Of a DNA stretch of 64,000 nucleotides, positions 44,483 to 52,818 are shown one piece after another. Origin of the DNA: Oxalobacteraceae bacterium (GTDB taxonomy: Bacteria > Pseudomonadota > Gammaproteobacteria > Burkholderiales > Burkholderiaceae_D); contig JAIXXN010000027.1 in assembly GCA_027490725.1 (NCBI GenBank), forward strand, positions 62,001 to 126,000, written 5' to 3'. The stretch's first letter is position 1. Every line of letters begins with the position of its first letter. A program made the position numbers and the translations under genes. The notes under the pieces were generated by a model. That model saw only the letters and a program-made list of their open reading frames with translations, was not told the origin of the DNA and did not search any database.

Positions 44483-45261
44483 ATGCTGAATCGCTCGATC
44501 TGATGATCATTGTGCCGGCGCTGTTGGCCGGCTTACTGGTGTTGCTGACCCATGTGCCATTGGGCGCGCAGGTCCTGCGGCGCGGAATCGTGTTCATCGA
44601 TCTGGCGATTGCCCAGATCGCAGCGCTGGGGGTGATCATTGCCGGCGCCGTCGATCTGGATCCGCAGGGCTGGGCGGTGCAGGGCGCCGCGGCGATGGCT
44701 GCCGTGCTGGGCGCGGTGCTGCTGACATGGACGGAAAAGCGCTGGCCGGAAGTGCAGGAAGCGCAGATCGGGGTGATGTTCATCCTGGCGGCCACGGCGG
44801 GCCTGCTGCTGGTTGCCCACAATCCCCATGGCGGTGAGCATCTGCAGGATCTGCTAGCTGGTCAGATTCTGTGGGTGCGTTATCAGCAATTGCTACTGCC
44901 GGCCATTGGTACTGTGCTGATCTGCGCCTTGCTCTACCGGCTGGGCGATCGCCTGAGCCGGCTGGCCTTCTATCTGGTGTTCGCACTGGCCGTGACAGCC
45001 TCGGTGCAACTGGTGGGTGTGTATCTGGTGTTCACCAGCCTGATCGTTCCAGCGCTGGCGGTGCGTCATTACAGCGCGCGGCGCCGCTTATGGCTGGCCT
45101 ATCTGGTGGGGGCGGGCGGCTATGCCAGCGGTCTGGTGCTGTCGACCCTGTATGATCTGCCGTCCGGCGCACTGATCGTCTGGTGCCTGACGCTGCTGGC
45201 CATGCTGGTGTACGCGCTGGGACCGCGTCCCGGGGCGCATAGCGTTGTCCCTAAGCATTAA
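44479..45261 (+). CDS. ABC-3 family metal permease
   Basis: A 260-residue integral membrane protein with about eight TM helices, of the ZnuB/MntB family. RRGIVFIDLAIAQIAALG and VGVYLVFTSLIVPALAVRHY are family blocks; the first contains the coupling-helix region. It starts within the ZnuA-type stop codon. No ATP-binding subunit gene adjoins. The next gene encodes a Sel1-repeat protein, so the ATPase must lie elsewhere. A strong hairpin follows at 45279. Confidence 0.88.
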   Translation: MNAESLDLMIIVPALLAGLLVLLTHVPLGAQVLRRGIVFIDLAIAQIAALGVIIAGAVDLDPQGWAVQGAAAMAAVLGAVLLTWTEKRWPEVQEAQIGVMFILAATAGLLLVAHNPHGGEHLQDLLAGQILWVRYQQLLLPAIGTVLICALLYRLGDRLSRLAFYLVFALAVTASVQLVGVYLVFTSLIVPALAVRHYSARRRLWLAYLVGAGGYASGLVLSTLYDLPSGALIVWCLTLLAMLVYALGPRPGAHSVVPKH

Positions 45262-45278
45262 TATTTAAAACCTGCCAT

Positions 45279-45324
45279 GGCGGCCCCTTTGCGCGACGTC
45301 AAACGTGGCGCGGGGCTGCCTTTT
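45279..45324 (+). terminator. Terminator of the metal-uptake operon
   Basis: Left arm GGCGGCCCC (45279-45287) pairs with GGGGCTGCC (45312-45320). Inner arms near GCGCGACGT and ACGTGGCGC extend the stem, and TTTT follows. It lies 18 bases after the permease stop. Confidence 0.7.
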
Positions 45325-45366
45325 ATACTTTAGTCAACATCCATTTGCGCTTGACTAGGGTAAGTC

Positions 45367-46416
45367 ATGAAAACTCCCGAACCGGCCCGCCAGCAGTGCG
45401 GCAGCTCTGCGTGGTTTCGCGCTGCGGCCGAACGTGGCGATCCATATGCCCAGTTTAATCTCGCTTTGCTGTACCGCGCCGGCGAGTCGCTGGCGCCTGA
45501 TCCCGTGCGTGCCCATTACTGGATGCAGTGTGCTGCACTGCAGGGATTGGCCTTTGCCCAAAATCATCTGGGGGTGATGTTTTATACCGGTTACGGGGTG
45601 CCTGCCTGCGATAAGGAAGCGGTGCGCTGGTTCCGTGCAGCGGCCTTGCAGGGGGAGCTGGCAGCACAGCAGAACCTCGGCATGATGTACCGCAATGGTC
45701 GTGGCGTAAGGGCGAACCCGGAGATTGCATTGGCATGGTTTTACCGCGCGGCCGAACAGGGGAGCCCCAGCGCGCAGGGCTTGCTGGGCGCAGCCTATCT
45801 GTACGGACAGGGCGTGGCCAGCGATTTTCTGCTGGCGCTGGCATGGCTGCGCAAGGCTGCCACCCAGAACGACGCCCGTGCGCAACTGCATCTGGGCATC
45901 ATGTATCAGCACGGTTACGGCCTTGCGGTCGATCTGGCGCAGGCTGTGGCGTGGTGGCGTCAGGCCGCCGCCCAGCAGCAAGTGGTGGCCCAGCGTCTGC
46001 TGGGTTTGGCCTATGCCGAAGGACACGGGGTCGAAGCCGATCTGCAGCGCGGCTATGCCTGGCTGTGCCGTGCCGCGCAGGGCGGCGATGCGGATGCCCA
46101 GTTCAACCTCGGCATCATGCTGGCTCATGGCCGTGGCGTGCGCGGCGACGCGCAGCAGGCCTGCCAGTGGTACCGGCGCGCAGCCGGTGCCGGGCATATG
46201 CTGGCCCAGTACAATCTGGCGTGCATGTATGTGCGCGGACGCGGGGTGTTACGTGACTACCGGCAGGCGCTGCTGTTGTATCTGCAGGCGGCCGAGCAGG
46301 GGTCGGTGCAGGCCCAGTTCAATCTGGGGCTGATGTATGCGCTGGGGCTGGGTGTGGCCAGGGACGCGGCGCTGGCGTGCATGTGGTATCGCTGCGCCGC
46401 CGAGTTGGGCGCCTAG
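45367..46416 (+). CDS. Sel1-repeat protein, nine repeats
   Basis: A 349-residue protein made almost wholly of nine Sel1-like repeats of 36 residues (pattern AQFNLGxMYxxGxGVxxDxxxA). It has a short N-terminal lead and no signal peptide or TM helix. Such solenoids bind protein partners; this one is predicted cytoplasmic. The stop TAG (46414-46416) overlaps the stop of the convergent EAL gene by two bases. Function unknown. Confidence 0.85.
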   Translation: MKTPEPARQQCGSSAWFRAAAERGDPYAQFNLALLYRAGESLAPDPVRAHYWMQCAALQGLAFAQNHLGVMFYTGYGVPACDKEAVRWFRAAALQGELAAQQNLGMMYRNGRGVRANPEIALAWFYRAAEQGSPSAQGLLGAAYLYGQGVASDFLLALAWLRKAATQNDARAQLHLGIMYQHGYGLAVDLAQAVAWWRQAAAQQQVVAQRLLGLAYAEGHGVEADLQRGYAWLCRAAQGGDADAQFNLGIMLAHGRGVRGDAQQACQWYRRAAGAGHMLAQYNLACMYVRGRGVLRDYRQALLLYLQAAEQGSVQAQFNLGLMYALGLGVARDAALACMWYRCAAELGA

Positions 46417-47381
46417 CGGGCCGCGCTCTGGAGGGATGGTGTGTCCCAGCTGAAGCGGACGATGTCGTGACGTTGCTGCGCGTCGCGCGGCCGGTAATCT
46501 GGCCGTCCGGCGCGGTTTAGCAGACTTCTGACTTCGGCTGGTATGGCGCACAGGGGCAGAGCAGCGGGACGGCCGAGATGGTAGCCCTGACCGAAGGCCA
46601 CGCCGAGTTCGCGGATCGCCAGCAATTCGGCGGCGGTTTCGATGCCCTCGGCGATCACCTGGGTTGCCGAGGTTTGCGCGATGCCTTGAATCGAACGGAC
46701 AAACTGCAACTTGACGGGATCGAGATGGATGCTCTGGATGAAGTGCATATCGATCTTGACGTATTCCGGCCGCAGTTCTGACCAGAGTCGCAGGCTGGCG
46801 AAGCCTTCGCCCAGATCATCGATGGCAATCTGGAAGCCCATGGCGCGATAGTGGCGCACCGCTTCGCGCATTGCCGCGTAGTCGTAGGTGGGCTGGTTTT
46901 CCGTGAGTTCGATGATCACCTGTTCCGGTGCTATCCCCAGTTGCTGGAGCGTGCCCAAGGTTTCGCCGTGGCGCGCATCGCGTTGTAACAGCATTTCCGG
47001 ACTGACGTTCAGAAATAACTTACCTGGTAACTGCAGTTCGGCATAGCGCTCGAGCACCACACGGCGGCATAGATGTTCCACTTCCACACTCAGGCCGCAG
47101 GCCCTTGCCACCTTGAACAGTTGCAGGGGCGCGTGCAGGGGGCTGTCGGACGGTCCGCGGATCAGCCCTTCATACGCAATGATGGCGCCACTCTGCATGT
47201 CGACGATGGGCTGGAACAGGGCGCTAAGCTGGCGGCGCGCCAGAATTTCGAGCAACTGGCTGCGCTGATGTTCGGCCTTATACTCGGCCTGATCGTCGTG
47301 CCGGTCGGGCAGGTAGTGGATGCTGGCACTGCGATGGGAATTCACGGTCTGGGCGAGGGCTAGTAAGGAAACGTCAATCAT
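46413..47381 (-). CDS. EAL-domain c-di-GMP phosphodiesterase-like protein
   Basis: A 322-residue protein with an EAL domain at about 45-290. The signature reads YEGLIRG (EGL), and ELTEN and KID are kept. DDFGTG has changed to DDLGEG; both aspartates are kept, so metal binding is possible but activity is uncertain. No GGDEF or TM part is present. It converges on the Sel1 gene and shares its stop region. Confidence 0.87.
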   Translation of the reverse strand: MIDVSLLALAQTVNSHRSASIHYLPDRHDDQAEYKAEHQRSQLLEILARRQLSALFQPIVDMQSGAIIAYEGLIRGPSDSPLHAPLQLFKVARACGLSVEVEHLCRRVVLERYAELQLPGKLFLNVSPEMLLQRDARHGETLGTLQQLGIAPEQVIIELTENQPTYDYAAMREAVRHYRAMGFQIAIDDLGEGFASLRLWSELRPEYVKIDMHFIQSIHLDPVKLQFVRSIQGIAQTSATQVIAEGIETAAELLAIRELGVAFGQGYHLGRPAALPLCAIPAEVRSLLNRAGRPDYRPRDAQQRHDIVRFSWDTPSLQSAAR

Positions 47382-47515
47382 GGTAGCGGCGATATGTGTC
47401 AGTATCGTGACCTATGGCAACTTTTTCTCAGGAGATACAAAATACTTTTCCAACGGACATCGTGGCGGCGCTAAAATCAGTACAATTAATCGTCTTGCTC
47501 TTAACTAGGTCTCGT

Positions 47516-48154
47516 ATGTACCGTTCCATAGTCCGTTCTCTGGCGTTCGCCGTGCTGAGTTGCTTGCATACGCTCGCCGCTGCCACCAGCATCGTGGTGC
47601 AGACACTGGACGGCGAAGGTAAGCTGCTGGGCGATGTGGTGGTGTACGCGGAAGCGGAAGGCGGTGCCAGCGTGGCCCGTTCGCCAGCCACGGTCCAGAT
47701 CGAACAGAAAGGCCTGAAATTTATCCCGCTGGTGAGCGTGGTACAAACCGGCGCGACCATCGTGTTCCCGAACAACGATAAAGTGCGCCACCACATCTAC
47801 TCTTTCTCACCGGCCCACAAATTCGATCAAAAGCTGTACTCGGGACAGGCCGCGGCGCCGCAAGTATTTGATAAGGCCGGCACGGTGGTGCTGGGCTGCA
47901 ATATCCACGATAAGATGGTGGCCTATGTAAAGGTGGTCGATACGCCGTTTTTTGCGCGTAGCGATAGTAACGGCGCAGCACGGATCGAGTTGCCGGCGGG
48001 TGGGCGTTATCTGCTGCGGGCCTGGCACTACAACGCTGCCGGCGGTGTAACTGCCGAGCAGACACTGAATGTCAAGGCGGGCGATACGCCTGCGACGGCA
48101 GTCTTCAAACTGCCGCTGAAAGCTCTGTCGTCCAGCGACAGCGCGGCGCTGTAA
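47516..48154 (+). CDS. Cupredoxin-like protein paired with a c-di-GMP enzyme
   Basis: A 212-residue exported protein (signal peptide near MYRSIVRSLAFAVLSCLHTL). An N-terminal carboxypeptidase-like stretch is followed by a cupredoxin fold with copper ligands in NNDKVRHHIYSF and GCNIHDKM (C-x2-H-x2-M). The family is sometimes annotated as methylamine utilisation protein, but no methylamine genes adjoin. The GGDEF-EAL gene starts within 12 bases of its stop. A copper- or redox-related signal to the kinase-like membrane enzyme is a reasonable guess. The start has no clear ribosome site. Confidence 0.78.
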   Translation: MYRSIVRSLAFAVLSCLHTLAAATSIVVQTLDGEGKLLGDVVVYAEAEGGASVARSPATVQIEQKGLKFIPLVSVVQTGATIVFPNNDKVRHHIYSFSPAHKFDQKLYSGQAAAPQVFDKAGTVVLGCNIHDKMVAYVKVVDTPFFARSDSNGAARIELPAGGRYLLRAWHYNAAGGVTAEQTLNVKAGDTPATAVFKLPLKALSSSDSAAL

Positions 48155-48166
48155 GTGCGACGGCGC

Positions 48167-50563
48167 ATGCAAATCCGTTTCCGTAGCCTGGAAAGCCGTA
48201 TCGTCACACTGTTTCTAGTGCTGATCATCGCGGTACAGTTAATCGGTCTGCTGGTGATCCAGCGTGGCATCGATAGCAATGCGCGCCAATCAATCGCCGG
48301 CGAGCTGGCCAACGGGAGCAAGGTATTCCGACGTCTGCTCGACCAGAATGCCCAGAAACTGCGCTTCGGTGCCGGACTGCTGGCGCGCGATACGGCACTG
48401 GTGGCCGCCATAGGCAATAATGACGAGGGTGATCGTGCCACCATCGAATCGGCGCTGGAGAATAGCGGGCGGCGTATCAAGGCCTCGTTGACCATGCTGA
48501 TCAGTTCCGAACGTCAGATTAGTGCGTCAACCAACGCCGTGCAGGCGGCTGCGCTGGAACAGCAGGCACTGGGGATGCTCGATACCGCCGAAGCATCGGA
48601 CGGCGCGAGCGGCCTGGCGATTATCGACCGCTTGCCCTACCAGATCGTGGTGATGCCGGTGAAAGCGCCGATCACCATCGCCTGGGTCGTGATGACCTTC
48701 CCCATCGACCGGCAACTCGCGACCGATATGCGCGGCATCAGCGCGCTCGATACCACGATTCTGACCCGCGCTCTCGATGGCGGCTGGCTGGTGGTCGGTT
48801 CAACCTTCGATACTGCTCAGGCGCTGTCCTTATTGCCGCAACTGCAAGCTGTCGGCAACGCTGGCGAGCTGCCGTTTGATCTGGCGGTGGGCGCCAGCGG
48901 TTACAGCGCGCGCTTGATGCCGCTCGGTCCGGCAGGTGATCAGAACACCCATGTGCTGCTGGCACGCTCCTTCGATGAGGCCACTGCTGACTACGTTCGG
49001 CTGGAACGCTGGCTGATCGGTCTGACGCTGGCCGGCATCGTGATTTCCTCGCTGGCGATCGTGTTCACCGCCAAGCGGATCGCCCAGCCTATCAGTGCGC
49101 TGGCGCTGACTGCACGGCGCTTGCAGCAGGGCGATTATGGCGCACCGATCAACAGTCGCCGCACTGACGAGATTGGTGCTCTGGCGCGCGCCTTCGACGC
49201 GATGCGGGAAGGCATTGCCCAGCGCGAGCAGAAGATCGGCCGGCTGGCATACTGGGATACCCTGACGGATTTACCGAACCGCGCGCAGTTTCTGGTGCTG
49301 CTCAATGATGCGCTGGCGCTGGCAGCGCAGCGCCAGGACACCGTGTCGGTACTGATGATGGATCTGGACCGCTTCAAGCACGTCAACGATGTGATGGGCC
49401 ATAGTTTCGGCGACGCCTTGTTGCAGCAGGTGGCGCAGCGTCTGCAGCGCTTGCTGAACGAGCTGCAGCCGGCAGCCTTGCTGGCCCGTCTGGGCGGCGA
49501 TGAATTTGCCGTGCTGTTGCCGGCAGCCGATCTGGCCAGTGCCCAGACGCTCGCCGCAGCGATCCTGCAGACGCTGGAAACCCCGCTATCGCTGGAAGAC
49601 CAGACGGTCGACATCGGCGCCGGACTCGGGATTGCCAGCTATCCGGCCCATGCGCAGGATGGCGAGACCTTGTTAAGTTTGGCGGAAGTGGCGATGTACA
49701 GCGCCAAGGCGCGCAATGACGGCGCCGTCATCTACGACGCGGCACTGGATAAGACCAGCGCCCAGAGCCTGTCGTTGCTGACGGAGTTGCGGCATGCTAT
49801 CGAACGCGATGAATTCCGGCTGTTCGTGCAGCCGAAAGTGGCACTGAAAACCGGGCTGGTGGTCGGTATGGAAGCGCTGGTGCGCTGGCAGCATCCGGTG
49901 CGCGGCAATGTTTTCCCTGACGAATTCATTCCGTTTGCCGAACAGACCGGTTTCATCCGCATCCTGACGCGCTGGGTGATGGAGCGCTCCGCCCAGCTAT
50001 GTCAGGAGCTGGGGCAGGCGGGCTACCAGCTCAAGATGTCGGTCAACCTGTCGACGCGCGATCTGATGGATCAGGATCTGCCGGTCAAATTCGGCGAGAT
50101 GCTGGAGCGCCACGGCCAGCAAGCCGCTTCCTTCTGCCTGGAAATTACCGAGAGCGCCATCATGGATGATCCGGTGCGGGCGCAGAATACGCTGGAGTTG
50201 CTCAGTGCGATGGGCTTCGAATTATCGATCGATGATTTCGGTACCGGTTACTCCTCACTGGCGTATCTGAAGAGCCTGCCCGTGAACGAGCTGAAGATTG
50301 ATAAATCCTTCGTGCTGAATATGGAAAACGATCTGGGCGATGCGCGCATCGTGCAATCGACCATCAGCCTCGGGCGCGCCATGGAGTTGCGGGTGGTGGC
50401 CGAAGGCATCGAGAACGAAACCGTCTGGTGTCTGCTGGCCGAGATGGGCTGCGATCAGGGCCAGGGTTATTACATGAGCCGGCCGATTCCTGCCGCGCAA
50501 ATGCAGCAGTGGCTGGCCGCATGGCACTCGCCGCTGCATCCGGTGAGCCCGCAGGCCGAATAA
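48167..50563 (+). CDS. Membrane HAMP-GGDEF-EAL c-di-GMP enzyme
   Basis: A 798-residue inner-membrane protein. TM1 (about 12-34) and a periplasmic double-CHASE-like sensor (35-280) are followed by TM2 (about 283-306) and HAMP. GGDEF (LLARLGGDEF, no RxxD site upstream) and a canonical EAL (GMEALVRWQH, ITESA, DDFGTGYSSL) complete it. Both catalytic domains look intact. I use ATG 48167 because homologs begin just before RSLESRI. A GTG at 48155 is also possible. The gene pair with the cupredoxin looks like a receptor-and-enzyme unit. Confidence 0.9.
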   Translation: MQIRFRSLESRIVTLFLVLIIAVQLIGLLVIQRGIDSNARQSIAGELANGSKVFRRLLDQNAQKLRFGAGLLARDTALVAAIGNNDEGDRATIESALENSGRRIKASLTMLISSERQISASTNAVQAAALEQQALGMLDTAEASDGASGLAIIDRLPYQIVVMPVKAPITIAWVVMTFPIDRQLATDMRGISALDTTILTRALDGGWLVVGSTFDTAQALSLLPQLQAVGNAGELPFDLAVGASGYSARLMPLGPAGDQNTHVLLARSFDEATADYVRLERWLIGLTLAGIVISSLAIVFTAKRIAQPISALALTARRLQQGDYGAPINSRRTDEIGALARAFDAMREGIAQREQKIGRLAYWDTLTDLPNRAQFLVLLNDALALAAQRQDTVSVLMMDLDRFKHVNDVMGHSFGDALLQQVAQRLQRLLNELQPAALLARLGGDEFAVLLPAADLASAQTLAAAILQTLETPLSLEDQTVDIGAGLGIASYPAHAQDGETLLSLAEVAMYSAKARNDGAVIYDAALDKTSAQSLSLLTELRHAIERDEFRLFVQPKVALKTGLVVGMEALVRWQHPVRGNVFPDEFIPFAEQTGFIRILTRWVMERSAQLCQELGQAGYQLKMSVNLSTRDLMDQDLPVKFGEMLERHGQQAASFCLEITESAIMDDPVRAQNTLELLSAMGFELSIDDFGTGYSSLAYLKSLPVNELKIDKSFVLNMENDLGDARIVQSTISLGRAMELRVVAEGIENETVWCLLAEMGCDQGQGYYMSRPIPAAQMQQWLAAWHSPLHPVSPQAE

Positions 50564-50567
50564 AAAT

Positions 50568-50583
50568 CGTTCTGGTCAGAACG
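50568..50583 (+). terminator. Weak hairpin after GGDEF-EAL gene
   Basis: CGTTCT-GGTC-AGAACG, a perfect six-base stem with a four-base loop, 5 bases past the stop codon. No poly-T run follows, so termination is uncertain. Confidence 0.38.
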
Positions 50584-50655
50584 CTATCGTTTCTTATTTG
50601 CTAAACTTCACGCTATGATCGGGGTTCCCGAAACTAGCTCTTCAACGGATCCCCT

Positions 50656-52818
50656 ATGCAACGACGCCTCACTCTGCTGGCCAGCCTGATGTTTTCCCAT
50701 TTTGCCGCGACGGCGCAAACCTGCCCGGCGACCGGCCCGTTGCCGGACTATCCGCTGAGCCGCACGGTGAGCCAGCAGGATAACTATCATGGCACCACAG
50801 TAGCCGATCCGTATCGCTGGCTGGAAGACGCGAATAGTGCCGAGACCCATGACTGGGTCGTAGCGCAGAACCGGCTGACCCAGAACTATCTGGCGCAGAT
50901 CCCCGGCCGCGCCGCGATCCGCGAGCGCTTGACCAAGCTGTGGAATTTCGAACGCTTCAGCGTACCGTTCAAAGAAGGCGGCCGCTATTTCTACAGCCGC
51001 AATGACGGCCTGCAGAATCAGGCGGTGCTGTACACCATGAAGACGCTGGCAGATGTGCCGCGTCTGCTGCTTGACCCGAATACCCTGGCCGCCGATGGAA
51101 CGGTGGCGCTGGCGGGCACCGCGGTGAGCCCGAACGGCAAGTATCTGGCGTATAGCACGGCCGCCTCTGGTTCCGACTGGAATGAAATCAAGGTGCGCGA
51201 GATTGAAACGGGCAAGGACACGGGCGACCATATCAAGTGGGTGAAATTCTCCCAGACAGCCTGGCTGCCCGATGGTTCCGGTTTCTTCTACAGCCGTTAC
51301 GATGAGCCGAAAGAAGCCACCAAACTGGCCGATGTGAACTACTTCCAGAAACTGTATTTCCATAAGCTGGGTACCGCGCAGAGTGCCGACACGCTGGTGT
51401 ACGAGCGTCCCGATCACAAGGACTGGGGCTTTAGCGCCGAGGTCAGCGAAGATGGTCGCTATCTGATCATCAACGGCTCGCAGGGCACCGAGAACAAGAA
51501 CCGGGTGTTCTACAAGGACCTGTCCCGCAAAGATGCGCCGGTGCAGGCACTGCTCGAAGAGTTCGATGCCGCCTACCACTTCATCGGTAACGACGGACCG
51601 GTGTTCCTGTTCCGTACCGAGCGCAATGCGCCGCGTGGCAAGGTGGTGGCCATCGATATCCGCAAACCGGGCGTGGCCAACTGGAAGCAGCTGGTGGCAG
51701 AGTCGGCCAATACCATGGTGTCGGCCTCGCTGGTCAACAACCAGCTGGTGCTCGATTACCTGAGCGATGCCCACAGTCTGGTCAAGGTGTTCGACCTGAA
51801 AGGCAAGCCGCTGCACGATATCGCCTTGCCGGGCATCGGTTCGGCGGGTGGCTTTGGCGGTAAGCGCAATGACACGGAAACCTTCTACTCCTACACCAGC
51901 TTCACCACGCCGACTACCATCTACCGGCATGACCTGAAGACCAATCAGAGCAGCGTGTATCGCCAGCCACGGGTTGACTTCGATCCGAGCGCCTTCGAAA
52001 TCCGTCAGGAGTTCTACACCAGCCGCGACGGTACGCGCGTGCCAATGTTTATCGTGGCGAAAAAGGGCATCAAGCATGACGGCAGCAACCCGACCTATCT
52101 GTATGGCTACGGGGGCTTCAATATCTCGCTGACCCCGGCCTTCTCGGTGGCGAATCTGGCATGGCTGGAAATGGGCGGCGTGTATGTGGTGGCCAATCTG
52201 CGCGGCGGTGGCGAATACGGTGAGGCGTGGCATGCCGCCGGCACCAAGCTGCAAAAGCAGAATGTGTTCGACGACTTTATCGGCGCCGCCGAATGGCTGA
52301 TCGCCCACAAGATCACCTCGCCGGCCAAACTGGCCATCGGTGGCGGCAGTAATGGCGGCCTGCTGGTAGGTGCCAGCATGACCCAGCGCCCGGATCTGTT
52401 CGCTGCGGCGATTCCGCAGGTTGGCGTGCTCGACATGCTGCGCTTCCATAAATTCACCATCGGCTGGGCCTGGACTTCGGATTACGGTTCGTCCGACAAT
52501 GCCGAGGAATTCAAGGCCTTGATCAAATATTCGCCGCTGCATAATCTGAAAAAAGGTAGTTGCTACCCGGCCACCATGATCACCACGGCCGATCATGATG
52601 ACCGCGTGGTTCCTGCGCACAGCTTCAAGTTTGCGGCTGCGGCGCAGGCCAGTCAGGCGGGCGCTGCACCGATCCTGATCCGTATCGATAGCAAATCCGG
52701 CCATGGTGCCGGCAAGCCGACCAGCAAGCAGATCGAGGAAGTGGCTGACCGCTGGGGCTTCCTGAGCCGTGCGCTGCTGATGGAGGGTGCCAGCGCACCT
52801 GTGGCGGGGCAGCAGTAA
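50656..52818 (+). CDS. Secreted prolyl oligopeptidase (S9A)
   Basis: A 720-residue serine peptidase that cleaves short peptides after proline. Signal peptide (MQRRLTLLASLMFSHFAATA), beta-propeller (about 80-430) and alpha/beta hydrolase domain follow in order. The catalytic triad is S565 in GGGSNGG, an Asp in DHDDRV (646-651) and H683 in SGHGAG. It is probably periplasmic. Its TAA shares its last base with the ATG of the next gene, which encodes a zinc protease, so they form a two-gene unit. Confidence 0.94.
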   Translation: MQRRLTLLASLMFSHFAATAQTCPATGPLPDYPLSRTVSQQDNYHGTTVADPYRWLEDANSAETHDWVVAQNRLTQNYLAQIPGRAAIRERLTKLWNFERFSVPFKEGGRYFYSRNDGLQNQAVLYTMKTLADVPRLLLDPNTLAADGTVALAGTAVSPNGKYLAYSTAASGSDWNEIKVREIETGKDTGDHIKWVKFSQTAWLPDGSGFFYSRYDEPKEATKLADVNYFQKLYFHKLGTAQSADTLVYERPDHKDWGFSAEVSEDGRYLIINGSQGTENKNRVFYKDLSRKDAPVQALLEEFDAAYHFIGNDGPVFLFRTERNAPRGKVVAIDIRKPGVANWKQLVAESANTMVSASLVNNQLVLDYLSDAHSLVKVFDLKGKPLHDIALPGIGSAGGFGGKRNDTETFYSYTSFTTPTTIYRHDLKTNQSSVYRQPRVDFDPSAFEIRQEFYTSRDGTRVPMFIVAKKGIKHDGSNPTYLYGYGGFNISLTPAFSVANLAWLEMGGVYVVANLRGGGEYGEAWHAAGTKLQKQNVFDDFIGAAEWLIAHKITSPAKLAIGGGSNGGLLVGASMTQRPDLFAAAIPQVGVLDMLRFHKFTIGWAWTSDYGSSDNAEEFKALIKYSPLHNLKKGSCYPATMITTADHDDRVVPAHSFKFAAAAQASQAGAAPILIRIDSKSGHGAGKPTSKQIEEVADRWGFLSRALLMEGASAPVAGQQ

